Below, one piece after another: positions 22,101 through 32,219 of a stretch of 64,000 bases of DNA (position 1 is the first letter of the stretch; each line of letters begins with the position of its first letter). This DNA comes from Patiria miniata (lineage: Eukaryota > Echinodermata > Asteroidea > Valvatida > Asterinidae), in assembly GCF_015706575.1 (NCBI RefSeq), contig NW_024037059.1:27166129-27230128 (forward strand), written 5' to 3'. A program made the translations under genes and the position numbers. The notes under the pieces are model-generated. The model saw nothing but the letters and a program-made list of their open reading frames with translations. It was not told where the DNA came from and ran no database searches.

Positions 22101-25100
22101 CAACTCTGAAATAAAATTCAGAAAAGGATGTGGGATGGGTGGCGCATTGCGTATAGTGTGCACTCTCTCACCACTGTGGCCCAGGTTTGATTCCTGGCTC
22201 GGGTCATATGTGAGTTCAGTTGTTCGTTGATTCTCTCCTATGCAATGAGGGTTTTTCTCCGGAATCTCCGGTTTTCCTCCCTCCACAAAAGCACTTTCGG
22301 TCAGACTGTGCTCTATAGTAAGGGTCGTGTGGCAGCTACTTAGGATGCTTTTTCATGCCTTGGTTGTCCACGTTGTAGCAGTGTCCTTCGCAATTCAGCT
22401 TCTGCTGCGAGTAAGGAGAATTAGCCCCCAGAATTTGTTTACTTTATTCGTTATAAACTGTCCTCTGTAATCGTTATTTGTTGGTGTCCACAGCGATAGC
22501 CGTTAGCGGTGTGGAAGACGTGCGACCAGTGCTGGATCACTACAAGCAATTTGATGATCCCTTGGGGACGTTCAAGACAAACCAAGCCAGACTACAGGTA
22601 GGAATAGCGTTTGTTCTAATCCAAAGCAGTGAGAAACTTACAGAGGTCAATGTACGTTTGTAGGACACCTCAAGTCATTTATGGCTGCAGCATTGTGGCA
22701 GCTATTATTCCACATTTAACTGCTATGTTGTTTATGACAAAAGCAGAGGTGCTCAATGGTTGTAATCAGTTATTTGCTTGAATAACCGTTGTATAGAATG
22801 TCGCATGTTGTGGTTATGCAATGCCATCTTTTACTAGGCAAAAGCAAAGTACTGTACTCAACCTTACGATTCTAATTATTTAACTGGGGTTATGTGTACG
22901 GCAAAATGTCTCAGATCACTGGTCAGGGTAGATTGCCTGATAAAAGTACTAGGTTTTTTTTATTTATTTGACATTTGGTTGAGAAAATGCATATTTATGT
23001 CAGGAGTTTGGCATTTCAGACACATAAAAAAATAGTCTTTGTTTTTTTCTTATGCAGTTTTACTTTTTTCTGAATAACTTCCGAGTCCCCGACTTTCTAC
23101 TCAATTTACCCTAAATATTGTACATTTCACTCATCAGTTTTGAGATAAAAAATACGCCTTTTAAAGACCCCTTTAGAGGTGTTAGTCTGACTGGGCAATC
23201 ACATCTGTACATATGGGTAGTTATGGGGTACCACTGTTGTCGACCTTTTTTCCCCTTTGAATTTCTCCTTTGTTTCAATTAAAATGTCAAACCCCATAGC
23301 GTTTCTTTTGCAGGTTACCAGAATTTGTATAGACCAACTTGCAAGGTCCCATTGCCCCTATTGTTTCTCTTTGTTCCCAGTACCCTATAAGGTCATGTAC
23401 ATGTATGTATAAAAGCACATTCACAGATACTACTCAAGTTTGTGTGGTTAATTTAACCCTTAACACTCCCAACCCCTCAAAATCCAACTTAATATTTTGT
23501 TTGATTCTGTTGGAGTGAGCACTACATGTAGTTAACTGATTATGCTTTACATGGGGTCAGGCATACCACCAAAATCAGAGTCCAACAGTTTGGGAGTAGA
23601 GTTTACCATATGGTGTTGGAATTTGCAAGAGTGAGGAAGGTTCCTAGTAAATCAATCAAGGGTTTAGGCCCCCCAAAAAGTCTCCGGTTTCTGGTATGGA
23701 ACTTGCCCCAAAAGTGGTGCGGTGACGCATTTTTTATTTTTATTTTTTTTTTTTTTTTTTTTTTCCCTCCAAATTTCGGCTGATCACTGCAAATGGTGCC
23801 CGACCAATTTAGTGCAAAATATATAGGAGCCCAGCGAGGCCACATAAAGCTTATAAATACTCAATAGTAACCCCATCTAAAAACAGGTTAAAATTGTGCA
23901 GCAATGAAAAAAAACTTTTTAATTTTGCCGACGCGCATGGCTACGGCGACGCGCGTGCAGACCAGAAACCGAAGACTTTTTTTTTTTTGGCCTTAGGGTT
24001 AATGAGCCTGTTTGGGTTATTGTCTGATTTTGTCAATCCATAGAGGGCGCTATTTCCATTTCAGTTACTTGGAGTGCACTGACGAAATCTACACGATCTT
24101 ATTGGTATGGGAAGTAATTGGAACATCTGAGATTGTTGGAAATCTGTGGTACATACCAAGAACCACCCTCCCCCCACCCATCGCACAGAGGGAGTTGTAT
24201 AAAGTCAGCCTTATCCCGCCCTGACGCATGCCTCCATTACATTCCTTATCCGTCGGAATTATCATTTGGGCGCCGTAAATTACCCAGTCCGCCTTGTGTG
24301 GCCGGATGATGGATGCATGTGACACAGAATTATGAAATAGACATGAATAATTGTGATCTTTTCCTACCATTTGAGTGTGCCATCAATGTAGGAAGCCTGT
24401 TTGTGTCAGGTGTACACGCTGTGCTGGGGCCTCAGGAGTCACACGCATGGAGTTGGATTATGTGCTCAGAACTGTGTCACGAATTGAAACTTGAAAAAGC
24501 AATAAATGAAACATTGTTGCACTCGATTAAGTGACACCCAAAACAAAGTTACCATGGATACATGTACAATGTACATCTATTGAAGTCTTTTAAAGTACAG
24601 CAAATTGCACTGATTTTGTGGGGGAAAGTTATTAAAAAAAATATTTAAAAGATACCACACCTGACTTTATTTGTATTTCTATCCCCCCCCCCTGGAAAAA
24701 TCTAATTGTTAGACATCAAAATCCTCCATTAATTGAAGTCACCAGAAATAATCACAACTTTTTTACGGCTTAATCATAACTTTTCGTGTTTAAGTGTGGT
24801 ATTTGAGAGGTGTTTTACTCAAAGTATTAATTTTGTGGTTACCCCCTGCCCCCCCCCCCTCCAGTTTATCCAGAAGTTAGGGGGGGGGGGCGGCACAATG
24901 ACTGAGTTGCATCAGTAACATGCATTGTGGGCGCGTACAACTGTAATGCTCTTTTGTTCTATGAGGCCACGGTGGTCCATGAATACATTTGCATACCACA
25001 TGTTCCTTGCACAACATTTGTAATTGTGTTGAACCTCGTCATAGTCGATAGATGTGTTGGCCTATAAAAGCTACACACACAAAAACATCTGCAAAAAAAA

Positions 25101-28100
25101 AGCCATAGTTGGAGGAAAGAATGATGCAACCTGACGCCACTTTTTTCTTCATATATCATCACACTAAAGGTCAGTCATTGCAAAAATGTTGAAAAAACCT
25201 GAATCTGGGACTGAGAAACATTTCCAATTTTGTTAGGAAATGCTTAGAAAAATTTTCTTGACTCTCCATAGACTTTGTACACAACCGCTGAAGTGGCATC
25301 AGGATACTACATTCTTTCAAAGTTGGATTTGCTCTTGAATTGTAAATCATACTCGCAGATATTGAAATGTTTGTTTCCTTTCAAAATCGTTGAGACGATT
25401 TTCCAGGAATATTCACTGTGTTTGCATCACACATTTACAAGGAAATGTCTGCTCATCCCTCCCCCCCCCCCTTCCATCATGTCAACGATTTCAAGCTTTT
25501 CGTTTTGAGGTCATTGGACGGCTCGCTGCACGATGAATCACGCCATTATTTCCGTCTCGTATAACGCCGCGATGACGCAGCAGCCAGATGGCTCTAACGA
25601 TGATTGCGGAATGGGATTTTTTTTATATCTGCCATTATGAAAGCTTTCCCGGTATGATATACGGAGAAGACATTCCATCGCAGGACGTGCCCATGTGTCA
25701 ATGTTGATAGTCCGGCCGGCATGTAATGTTTAATAAAGATGTCACGTCAGCCTTGAAATGATATACGCAGGCTGTTAAAGGAACATCTGTAATTCTTCAT
25801 TCCTTCAAGTTTTGTTTCAAAAAAAATAAAGAAAAAAAATTGGCGAAACTAAAGTTATTTATTAAGACCCACATTTGTGCAATCTTTCATAAATTTATTT
25901 CATTGTTTTGCCGTTCGTATAGATGCTTTAGACGTTTTCACTATTTTTGCAGTATTTTCAAATGAAGCGCAAAGGGAAATTGACTGCGTGGCATATACGG
26001 GTTTATGGCTTCTGACTAGCGCCCCTTGAACAAAGATATTGACGAATTGGGGAACCACCAACATAGGGCTGGATAGCTCAGTTGGTAGAGCACCGGAACG
26101 GTACTCCGGAGGTGGCAGGTTCAAGCCCCGCTCCAGTCAATTTCTTTGTTCAATAGTAGTATAAATCTTTATCAAGTTCGTACAAATTCTTTTAAAATCA
26201 ATTCAAAAATTTCTCATTTTGAAGTTGAAAGCACCAATCTCTTCTCTGTTGTCCATCCTTAAACCCGTACTGGTGTTCCAGAGAAAGGCCAAACTAAATT
26301 ATTCCAAAGGTTAGAATTAAATTTGATACAACTAGAAGTGACTACATGCCAAATTAAACAACTCTTATAGTCATCTGAAACAACTCCGGAGTCCAGTCAA
26401 TGGAAAATTAGTACAAAAAGTTCGCCTGTCTGAAATCAAATTGTATTTGGGTCGACTGGATTCGCTCTTTGGAAGACCAGTTTTAAACGGGTGTTAGACC
26501 TTCATGTATGCACTCTTTGTATTATCCCTGAGTCACTTGACCTTGGGATAATCTTGAGGCATCTTGATAGTTGGCCTTGGGGGGGGGGGAATGATCCGTT
26601 TTCATTTGCACTTCAAGAGACAGTTTTTGACGTCAGTGATCTTGACGTCCTCCCTCCAACGTCCAGCCTTGCATTTGCCAGATGTACCACATGGTGAAGC
26701 CATCCACAACATTGATGTTAATGTGTTTAGCAATCCATCCCAAACTATTTCAAGTCCTGTGTTGGCAAGCTGATGGCAAACGGGAGTCCTCATTTAATGA
26801 TCAAGTTCAGGATATCTTTAATAGTTGCCGGACACTTGAACGATGTGATGTGATGGTTTGCATGGCGGAGTGCACAGCTTTGGAGAAGTGACTGAATCTA
26901 TACGAGAAGTGAATTAGCAGTGACACTGAAGTGGCTCAGGTCCAAATGACTTTGGCTACGGCAGCCAGTAACACACAAGTCTATGGCAAGTGGCTACAGC
27001 CACTTCTATAGGCGCCTGTGTAGTAGCAAGCTGTTGCAAAGTCATTGAAATGCTGCTGGTAACTCTTTTGTTGTGGGATCCTACATGGTGAAAGATGTTG
27101 GAGGATTTGGAAAGGTTGAGACTTTGAGCAAAAATTACAATTGAGGCAATCAGAACTCCCAAGAAAAAAGTTACCCCTTCATAAAGGCTGGTTTGTAATT
27201 CACAGGAATGCGAATTAGCAAATTTGATGTCATGAAGTTTTTGTAGGGTAAGGAATTTTGCCGGAGTTTAAATGTGTCAAACTGTTCAGATTTGCAGCTC
27301 GACAACTTAACCAGAGAAGACAGAGCCTCTTTAACAAGTTGAACCGTCCTCCTTCATAAAATGTTTTACTCCGGCTACAGCTGATGAGCAGATGACCATA
27401 ACGCCACGGCTTGATGTATGTCTGCAGTTGAGTATCGGTAGGCTGACGTCAGCGAGGGAGACGGCTTATAGCCTAGTAATTCAGCTCTCAGGATGCGGCA
27501 TAAATCACTACTGCCGACCAGCTGATAATTGTTGCATCTGTCGTATGGGATGCCTGCCCCCCTCTAGTAGTTATGGTTTGTCTGGATAGCTCAATTGTTG
27601 TATTGTATATCATTTTTCCTGTCTGCTATGGGGTCATTGAATGGATAAAACTTGGCCCCGTGTCATATGAAATTTAGACTCCTGTTCTCTTTTACCATAT
27701 AAGGACTCTGATCCGAACATGTGACCAGTCAAGTGCTGTCCCAACTACGTTTGTCGAAGTATGCGCACTACAATTAATTAGTCCACATTTCGTTGCCAAA
27801 TTTCACACTATACCAACATGTCTTATTGATGTATCTGTTCCCGCCGCCCCCCCCCCCCCCCCCCTTTTTCAGAATTTGGAGGAGAAAGAGCTTAAAAGTT
27901 GTTTAAACCGTGACCAAACTTGCTCCCTTCTTTGGAAAAAACCGACTCCCGTGTCCCTTCCCTCCCCCCCCCCCCCCCCCCCAATCACGATTGACTTTAC
28001 TTACACCATTGAGCAAGGACATTTGAATGAGGACCATTAGTCGACTAGTGGTTGATTTGTGAAGCAACTTACGCCTATGCACTATTAAATACGCACTTAT

Positions 28101-29585
28101 GTCAACGCCTCTGGCCAAACGAGGGTCAAAACGCCATCACAAAACTTCTTGGTCCTGGCTCCCCGTTGTGCTTTATGATGCGCGCGGCTATTGGTAACCA
28201 GCGATGGAACCATGCCCCGTGCTCTGGCTCCTAATAGTCAACTAGAGTAGTCCAACCATCCTTCATTCGAGAGCAGTTAATCAAACTATGGTTAACCATA
28301 GTCCTCACTAGAACTTGCATTTTCAATGCATTTTTAAAGCATGTTTCAGTTTCCCGTACCCCCCCCCCAGGTTTATTTTAAGGATTGTTAAATGCTTAGC
28401 AAGCTGCTCAGGATTAATTGATTTCCCTTTCAGCTCCGTCTCCCAGATGCTTTTTTACTAACCACATCTGCTGAAGGTGTTATTTGTGACCCACTATGCT
28501 GAGAATATGTCACTTGAATTTCTGTGATGAGTTTGTAATATGCAGAAGGGGTTATCAGAAATGGTTCTTATTGTTCTCTGTTGCTGTGTGTGAGACACAA
28601 ATATATGGACCCAATTTTTTTTTTTTAACTAATCTGAGTTTGAATTATTGAATGGTTGAGAGTTTCAATTAGGAGCTGTGATGTGACTATCGCTGAAAGA
28701 CAAACGGTTCTGGGGTAAAAACAACAGTTGTTGAAGTGAATGTTAGTATGATGCATACCCAGCAAAACATTTCTAATCACTTTCTTCAAGTCCAAGTTTC
28801 AAGTCAGTTGTGTCCAAGGTCGAGCCTAACTCTTGAGTCACTTGATTTGAGTTTAAGTTAGAGTCATGAGTTGCATATTTGAATTAAGGGGATACATGTA
28901 CATGTATACAAATCAGCACAATGATCAGCATAATAATTCATTCTTTACACCACCGTAGTAGAGTACAATATCTATGATGAGCGATGAATCCTAGCCAGTA
29001 CTCATGGCCAAAAAACCAACAAGGACACATTTTTACCTTATTTTTAAAAGGTGGTACTGGTAAAGAATTCATCATCTTCAGTCACAAGTTCTCGGTGTCA
29101 AGTTCGAATCATGAAAGTCGAGTCTCAAGTCCTTTGTCAACATGACTCAAGTCAAGTCTGAGTCACCGAAATTATGACTCGGAACGGACGCGAGTCACAC
29201 AAATTGGGGCAGTCGTTTCATCGGGTGCATACCTATGTTCACCAATACCGATGTTCCCCAATACCGATGTTCCCCGAAATTCCATACCCTATAACCCTAA
29301 CCCTAATCCAAAGGATTTCGGAGAACATCGGTATTGGGGAACATAGGTATTGGGGAACATCGGGTAGACCCCGTTTCATCGGTGGTTACACTTTAAAACT
29401 GACATAGGCATGTGTTGCCAGTTTTTTGGTTTGTCAATAGAGTTGGTGTAATGTAATGATCCTCCTTTTACACATTCTTATTGGTACAGGCTGAACAAGA
29501 GAGGGCAGTGCAGCAGGCAACGGAAGGGTCGGCCAAAGCGGGCAGTTTGGCAGGCAGCTGGACACAGAGGCTGAGGGGAAGGTAG
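15745..29585 (+). CDS. TIMM50: TIMM50, mitochondrial import receptor subunit
   Basis: Tim50 is the receptor of the TIM23 inner-membrane translocase: it faces the intermembrane space and hands presequence proteins from TOM to TIM23. Nine coding exons: 15745-16162, 16715-16746, 17067-17147, 17602-17721, 19252-19359, 20328-20426, 21131-21287, 22494-22597, 29490-29585. All junctions are GT..AG and phases agree, giving 404 codons plus TAG. An Arg-rich, acid-poor N-terminus fits a mitochondrial presequence; a charged helix (about 88-117) precedes one membrane segment (about 119-138, [18 protein letters not shown]); the FCP1-like domain spans about 200-345. The phosphatase DxDxT motif is replaced by [12 protein letters not shown], as in other animals, so it is probably not a phosphatase. 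[25 protein letters not shown] and SCLNRD are strongly conserved. An upstream in-frame ATG (15703) is less likely because it would put hydrophobic and acidic residues before the presequence. Confidence 0.96.
16715..16746 (+). CDS. TIMM50: TIMM50 exon 2, 32-nt microexon
   Basis: Completes a Gly codon then codes [10 protein letters not shown]. Acceptor TTTACAG, donor GTAAGTC. Too short for open-frame detection; needed to join exon 1 (phase 1) to exon 3 (phase 0). Confidence 0.9.
17067..17147 (+). CDS. TIMM50: TIMM50 exon 3
   Basis: 27 codons: [20 protein letters not shown] then EVKEYRT. Acceptor TAACTTCAG, donor GTAAGTTT. Confidence 0.92.
17602..17721 (+). CDS. TIMM50: TIMM50 exon 4 (start of FCP1-like domain)
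   Basis: 40 codons. [20 protein letters not shown] contains the degenerate catalytic loop; LLPDPL precedes it. Acceptor TTTTCCAG, donor GTAAAAAC. Confidence 0.95.
17905..18300. repeat. TCCTCCAAAATCC-rich element, copy 1
   Basis: Many imperfect copies of CAATCCTCCAAAATCCTCC and AGACAGTCCTGCCTCAAAAT. Outer ends (AACCCTAAGCCCC / GGTTAAGGTTAA) are roughly inverted. Inverted relative to 19535-19932. Confidence 0.65.
18504..19020. mobile_element. piggyBac-like MITE, copy 2, intact
   Basis: TTAA at 18500-18503 and 19021-19024. Ends AGGGAAGATACAAC and GTTGTACATTCCCT are inverted. Homologous to 4386-4883. Contains a perfect 30-bp palindrome at 18656-18685 with no loop (arm TCCAACGCTGGTCGG). Confidence 0.85.
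19252..19359 (+). CDS. TIMM50: TIMM50 exon 5
   Basis: 36 codons: [20 protein letters not shown], then [11 protein letters not shown]. The (I/V)YTSE block is the second phosphatase-fold strand. Flanked on both sides by inverted copies of a TCCTCCAAAATCC-rich repeat. Confidence 0.95.
19535..19932. repeat. TCCTCCAAAATCC-rich element, copy 2 (inverted)
   Basis: Minus-orientation partner of 17905-18300; GGAGGATTTTGCAGGATTGA recurs several times. Ends CTAGCAAAAAGGCCTAGGG match the inverse of the first copy's CCCTATGCCCTTTTTTGCTAG-type end. TIMM50 intron 5. Confidence 0.65.
20328..20426 (+). CDS. TIMM50: TIMM50 exon 6
   Basis: 33 codons: [20 protein letters not shown] then [13 protein letters not shown], the best conserved family block. 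Donor GTAAGTC. Confidence 0.96.
20655..21005 (+). mobile_element. SINE family 3 (GTGGCCTCGTGG), plus copy
   Basis: tRNA-like head (GCCGTGGCCTCGTGGTCTG; GGTTGTGGGTTCCAGTCC as B box), then a body with TTTGTCACTCATTGCTTCTC and AGTAAATGGGTACCTGTGAG, ending near AAAGCGCTTTGATC. Shared with the minus copy at 55690-55990. TIMM50 intron 6. Confidence 0.8.
21131..21287 (+). CDS. TIMM50: TIMM50 exon 7
   Basis: 52 codons plus one base: [20 protein letters not shown], ending [15 protein letters not shown]. Acceptor TGCTTTTCAG, donor GTAAGAAA. Confidence 0.95.
22130..22425 (+). mobile_element. SINE family 2 (GGGTGGCGCA), copy 1
   Basis: Head GGGTGGCGCATTGCGTATAG with B box GGTTTGATTCC, then a body TTTTTCTCCGGAATCTCCGG and CCTCCACAAAAGCAC, tail CAATTCAGCTTCTGCTGCGA. 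Same body as 56005-56300. Confidence 0.82.
22494..22597 (+). CDS. TIMM50: TIMM50 exon 8
   Basis: 34 codons after a split Thr: [20 protein letters not shown], then [14 protein letters not shown]. Acceptor GTCCACAG, donor GTAGGAAT. Confidence 0.94.
23667..23992. mobile_element. PIF/Harbinger-like MITE, complete copy
   Basis: GGCC at both ends and TTA on both flanks (23664-23666, 23993-23995). Inner inverted block AGTCTCCGGTTTCTGGT / ACCAGAAACCGAAGACT. Same family as 54327-54767. Confidence 0.82.
25115..25318 (+). mobile_element. GAAAGAATG MITE, copy 1
   Basis: Ends GAAAGAATGATGCAAC..CGCCACTT and AAGTGGCATCAGGAT..CATTCTTTC are inverted over about 28 bases. Interior shared with 41680-41877 (AATCTGGGACTGAGAAACAT; GACTTTGTACACAACCGCTG). 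Confidence 0.8.
25975..26170 (+). mobile_element. SINE family 1 (tRNA-derived), plus copy
   Basis: Body AGCGCCCCTTGAACAAAG, then a tRNA-like unit with A box TAGCTCAGTTGGTAGAGC and B box GGTTCAAGCCC, tail CAATTTCTTTGTTCAA. The tRNA-like part is nearly complete and could fold as a cloverleaf, but its repeated occurrence marks it as a SINE rather than a tRNA gene. Confidence 0.88.
28780..29170. repeat. AAGTC/GAGTC-rich degenerate array
   Basis: Loose succession of CAAGTCC, TCAAGTC and GAGTCA motifs (TTCAAGTCCAAGTTTCAAGT; GACTCAAGTCAAGTCTGAGT), probably an old minisatellite. Confidence 0.6.
29224..29371. mobile_element. palindromic element with CCCTAA core, copy 1
   Basis: CGTTTCATCG lies directly on both sides. 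The left arm repeats ACCAATACCGATGTTCCCC, the right arm is its inverse; the loop contains ATAACCCTAACCCTAATCC. Ends GGTGCATACC and GGGTAGACCC are imperfectly inverted. About 148 bp, non-coding. Same architecture as 35136-35273. Confidence 0.75.
29490..29585 (+). CDS. TIMM50: TIMM50 exon 9 (stop codon)
   Basis: 31 codons and [23 protein letters not shown], then SWTQRLRGR. Found after a 6.9-kb intron. A short basic C-terminus with a Gly/Ser linker fits the family tail. Acceptor TTGGTACAG. Confidence 0.85.
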   Translation, partial: AEQERAVQQATEGSAKAGSLAGSWTQRLRGR

Positions 29586-29868
29586 AAACTCCAGAGGGAT
29601 TTGGTAATTGGTGTATTTTAGGGCCTTTTTTACTGCAAGTGATTACAGGATTCCACAAAGGGAAAAGGACGTGCTGGTTCAATTGGCCAGTTTGTACTGG
29701 GTGTATGCGTTTTGCACCGTAGAGCACTAAACGCTCCGAGCTTAAAAAACCTGAGCAATTTTTCAAATACAGTGCGATGAATCATCATTCTGCCAATCAA
29801 TCATCATTCTGGTTATGATGTCATTGAGCTGGCCATGACCTAGCCTTGTAATCTTTGAATTTTTTGCA

Positions 29869-29874
29869 AATAAA
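29869..29874 (+). terminator. TIMM50: candidate TIMM50 polyadenylation signal
   Basis: AATAAA 284 bases after the stop. A second AATAAA at 30518-30523, beyond two SINE copies, is the alternative. Confidence 0.4.
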
Positions 29875-29914
29875 CCACAAAGGGAGACTGACTAGGAAAA
29901 AAAGATAGACAGAC

Positions 29915-30060
29915 AGACGGAGTGGGGTATGAACCTGCAATCTCCGGATTGTCAGTCCGGTGCTCTACCAACTGAGCTATCCAGCCCTATTTTGGCGGTC
30001 CCCTATTTTGTCAAAGTCTTTGTTCAAGGGGAGCAAGTCATAAACCTGTGTGCTGTTTAG
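29915..30060 (-). mobile_element. SINE family 1, minus copy
   Basis: Inverse of the tRNA-like unit (CTACCAACTGAGCTATCCAG, B-box inverse TATGAACCTGCA) followed by TCTTTGTTCAAGGGGAGC. Probably in the TIMM50 3' UTR or just beyond. Confidence 0.85.
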
Positions 30061-30169
30061 CCAGGGATCATGCCCAAATTCACAATGCCAGTAACATTAG
30101 CAATGCTAGCAACATTACTAATGCTGCTAACCTGGGATATAGCAAACTGGAATCACTCAGAGAAGACAC

Positions 30170-30310
30170 GACTGACTAGTGCCCCTTGAACAAAGACATT
30201 GACCAAATGGGGGAACCACCGACATAGGGTAGAGCACTGGAACGACAATCCGGAGGTCGCAGGTTTAAAGCCTGCTCCAGTCAAATTCTTTGTTCATCTT
30301 TAAAATTATC
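30170..30310 (+). mobile_element. SINE family 1, plus copy, A box deleted
   Basis: GTGCCCCTTGAACAAAGACA, then ACATAGGGTAGAGCACTGG: about 18 bases of the A-box region (GCTGGATAGCTCAGTTGG) are missing. B box and tail are intact (CCAGTCAAATTCTTTGTTCA). Confidence 0.82.
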
Positions 30311-31029
30311 TGAATAATCACACAATATGTAGTTTTCCACCCGCCTGTTAATATTTACTACATGATATATGCTGTTTTTGTTCCCACTTTCCTTTACTGC
30401 CTTTCTGTGTAAATAGGCCCATAGGGAAATGGGAGATATATTCCATATTGTCACTGTGTAAATTGTCCAGTACTCAGTTTGTATGTCTGTAATTATGGGG
30501 TATTGCGTACCATTACAAATAAATCATTGCTTAAATTGATATTGCTACTGTATTAGATATCTAATGGGATTTGCATCGGTTGTCTGCACCTCAACCAAAT
30601 GCCGACTGTGAATTTTGCAGTTTACACCATAAAGCTATAAAGCCCTTCAGACAACTTCCGGGATTTCAATTTTGGGGTTGGGTTTCTTTTACGGGTACTT
30701 GGATACCCGTGCTTTACTTCAACAGGGTACCTGAATCCCGTACAACCCTTGAATGCGTAGCACTGGACATTACCCATGTAAAATCTGCCTTTTTTCATGC
30801 GTAGTAAATACAACATGTACATCTGTGTGTCAATAATGTGGGCGTTTGTATATAATATACAAAGCTCCCAATAAGTGTTTTTATTTTTAAATTTTCTCAT
30901 AGCTCAAATGTGACTTGAGACTTGGGGAGGGGGTTTCATCAAATCCTGACTTTTCTTAATTTTTGATTCTGAACAGAGAAGTCTTCAAGTGGACGTAGGA
31001 AATTATCATGGAAAGTCTTTATTAATTTG

Positions 31030-31177
31030 TTTACCAAAAAATTGACAATATAGTGTATTATTAATAACTTGGGTACAAATTTACCAAAAAATTGACAATA
31101 TAGTGTATTATTAATAACTTGGGTACAAATTTACCAAAAAATTGACAATATAGTGTATTATTAATAACTTGGGTACA
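31030..31177. repeat. 50-bp repeat, three exact copies
   Basis: Units start at 31030, 31080 and 31130 (TTTACCAAAAAATTGACAAT..), with no mismatches I can see, so the expansion is young or an assembly effect. Confidence 0.95.
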
Positions 31178-31264
31178 CTGTATGTACAGAACTTCATGAA
31201 CAGAACATGCCAAAAACATCTTTTATGATGGAAAATGTGACCACATCGTCCAACTTTTGTGCAT

Positions 31265-31690
31265 TTTGGACACACGTTTACCAAGGAACAGATGTCCGTC
31301 AATCACAAGTCGGTCCCAGGTTTATCGCAAGTCAGTCACAAGCTTGTCACATGACAGTCTCAAGTTTGTTTGTCACAATGATCAATGACAACGAATTGGC
31401 TTTGTCAATTCTCATTTGAATCAGTGATGGATTTGAGATCACCGAGACCAAGACTGAGAAAAACTGATCACGAGACTGGTCTCGAGACCTCCATCATTGA
31501 AATACATCAATCGTAGGCAGTGGTGGAGTGGAGACCACAGTGTCCGTGACCAAGACCGACAATTCAAAAAACGGAGAAAAAGTGATCTCAACACCGGTCT
31601 CGAGACATTCATTACTGATTTGAATAGTTTGTCACTCGAGACTGGACTTGTGATGTGACTTGTGCAGACTTGTGAGAACTTGGATCACAA
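31265..31690. repeat. CACAAGTC-rich repeat, copy 1
   Basis: Runs of GTCAATCACAAGTC, CGCAAGTCAGTCACAAGC at left and the inverse (GACTTGTGATGTGACTTGTG) at right, with a GACCAAGACTGAG / GGTCTCGAGAC block between. Similar left and right ends occur at 35945-36280 and 50440-50620. Confidence 0.6.
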
Positions 31691-31784
31691 AATAGCATTT
31701 ATTGAATTGTCTGGGGAAAAAAATTGTTAAACCTGACAATCGGTTGCACAAATTCAGCACGAAAATGTGAGCACTTTCTATACT

Positions 31785-31953
31785 CCATTATCATGTTGCG
31801 GCCAGTTGGGTATATCCCATTCAAGTCAACGTAACCAAAGCGAGGCTGGAAGTAAAAAAAGTCTGGTGCCTTTATGCACAAAAAAACATCATTCAGTACT
31901 GTTATTGGGTACAGGGAACATGACTGAAATGGTGGCAGCATGATAAAGGTCTA
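31785..31953 (+). mobile_element. CATTATCATG MITE, copy 1
   Basis: CGTAACCAAAGCGAGGCTGG and GGAACATGACTGAAATGGTG are shared with 35755-35912. The left terminus is diverged; the right end is AAAGGTCTAT. Confidence 0.75.
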
Positions 31954-32219
31954 TCCTACTTCATATCTTGCTGTTTATAGGGCATGGTGTCACTTCATGA
32001 AGAAATATAATGCACATATTTTTATTAACCAGCAAAATTGCTGAAGAAATAAGAATAAATGTCAATGTCAATTGAATTGATCCCATGGATTCAACATCTT
32101 TTTATTTTGTTTTCAAAATAAAAGTACACAAACATTTATGTATTCATATGAGTTGTCATCCTTGTAATTGATTTCAAATATAATTCTTAAATATGCAAGT
32201 TGTAAAGCATTCAAGTTAT

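Larger units (their letters stand above)
22598..29489 (+). other. TIMM50 intron 8, 6.9 kb
   Basis: Holds the MITEs at 23667 and 25115, the SINE at 25975 and the AAGTC-rich and telomere-core elements at its right end. Poly-C and poly-G runs occur at 24687, 24849, 24880, 26580, 27850 and 27963. Three stretches (24040-24500, 25500-25800, 27370-27590) are more even in base composition and repeat-free; they could be conserved regulatory DNA. No exon of another gene was recognised. Confidence 0.6.

Noticed and set aside
26068..26140. Functional tRNA gene
   Set aside because: The A/B-box unit is part of SINE family 1, seen at seven places in the window with the same non-tRNA body and tail.
29290..29312. 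CCCTAA repeats as a true chromosome end
   Set aside because: Only a few units, inside an inverted-arm element, with ordinary sequence on both sides.
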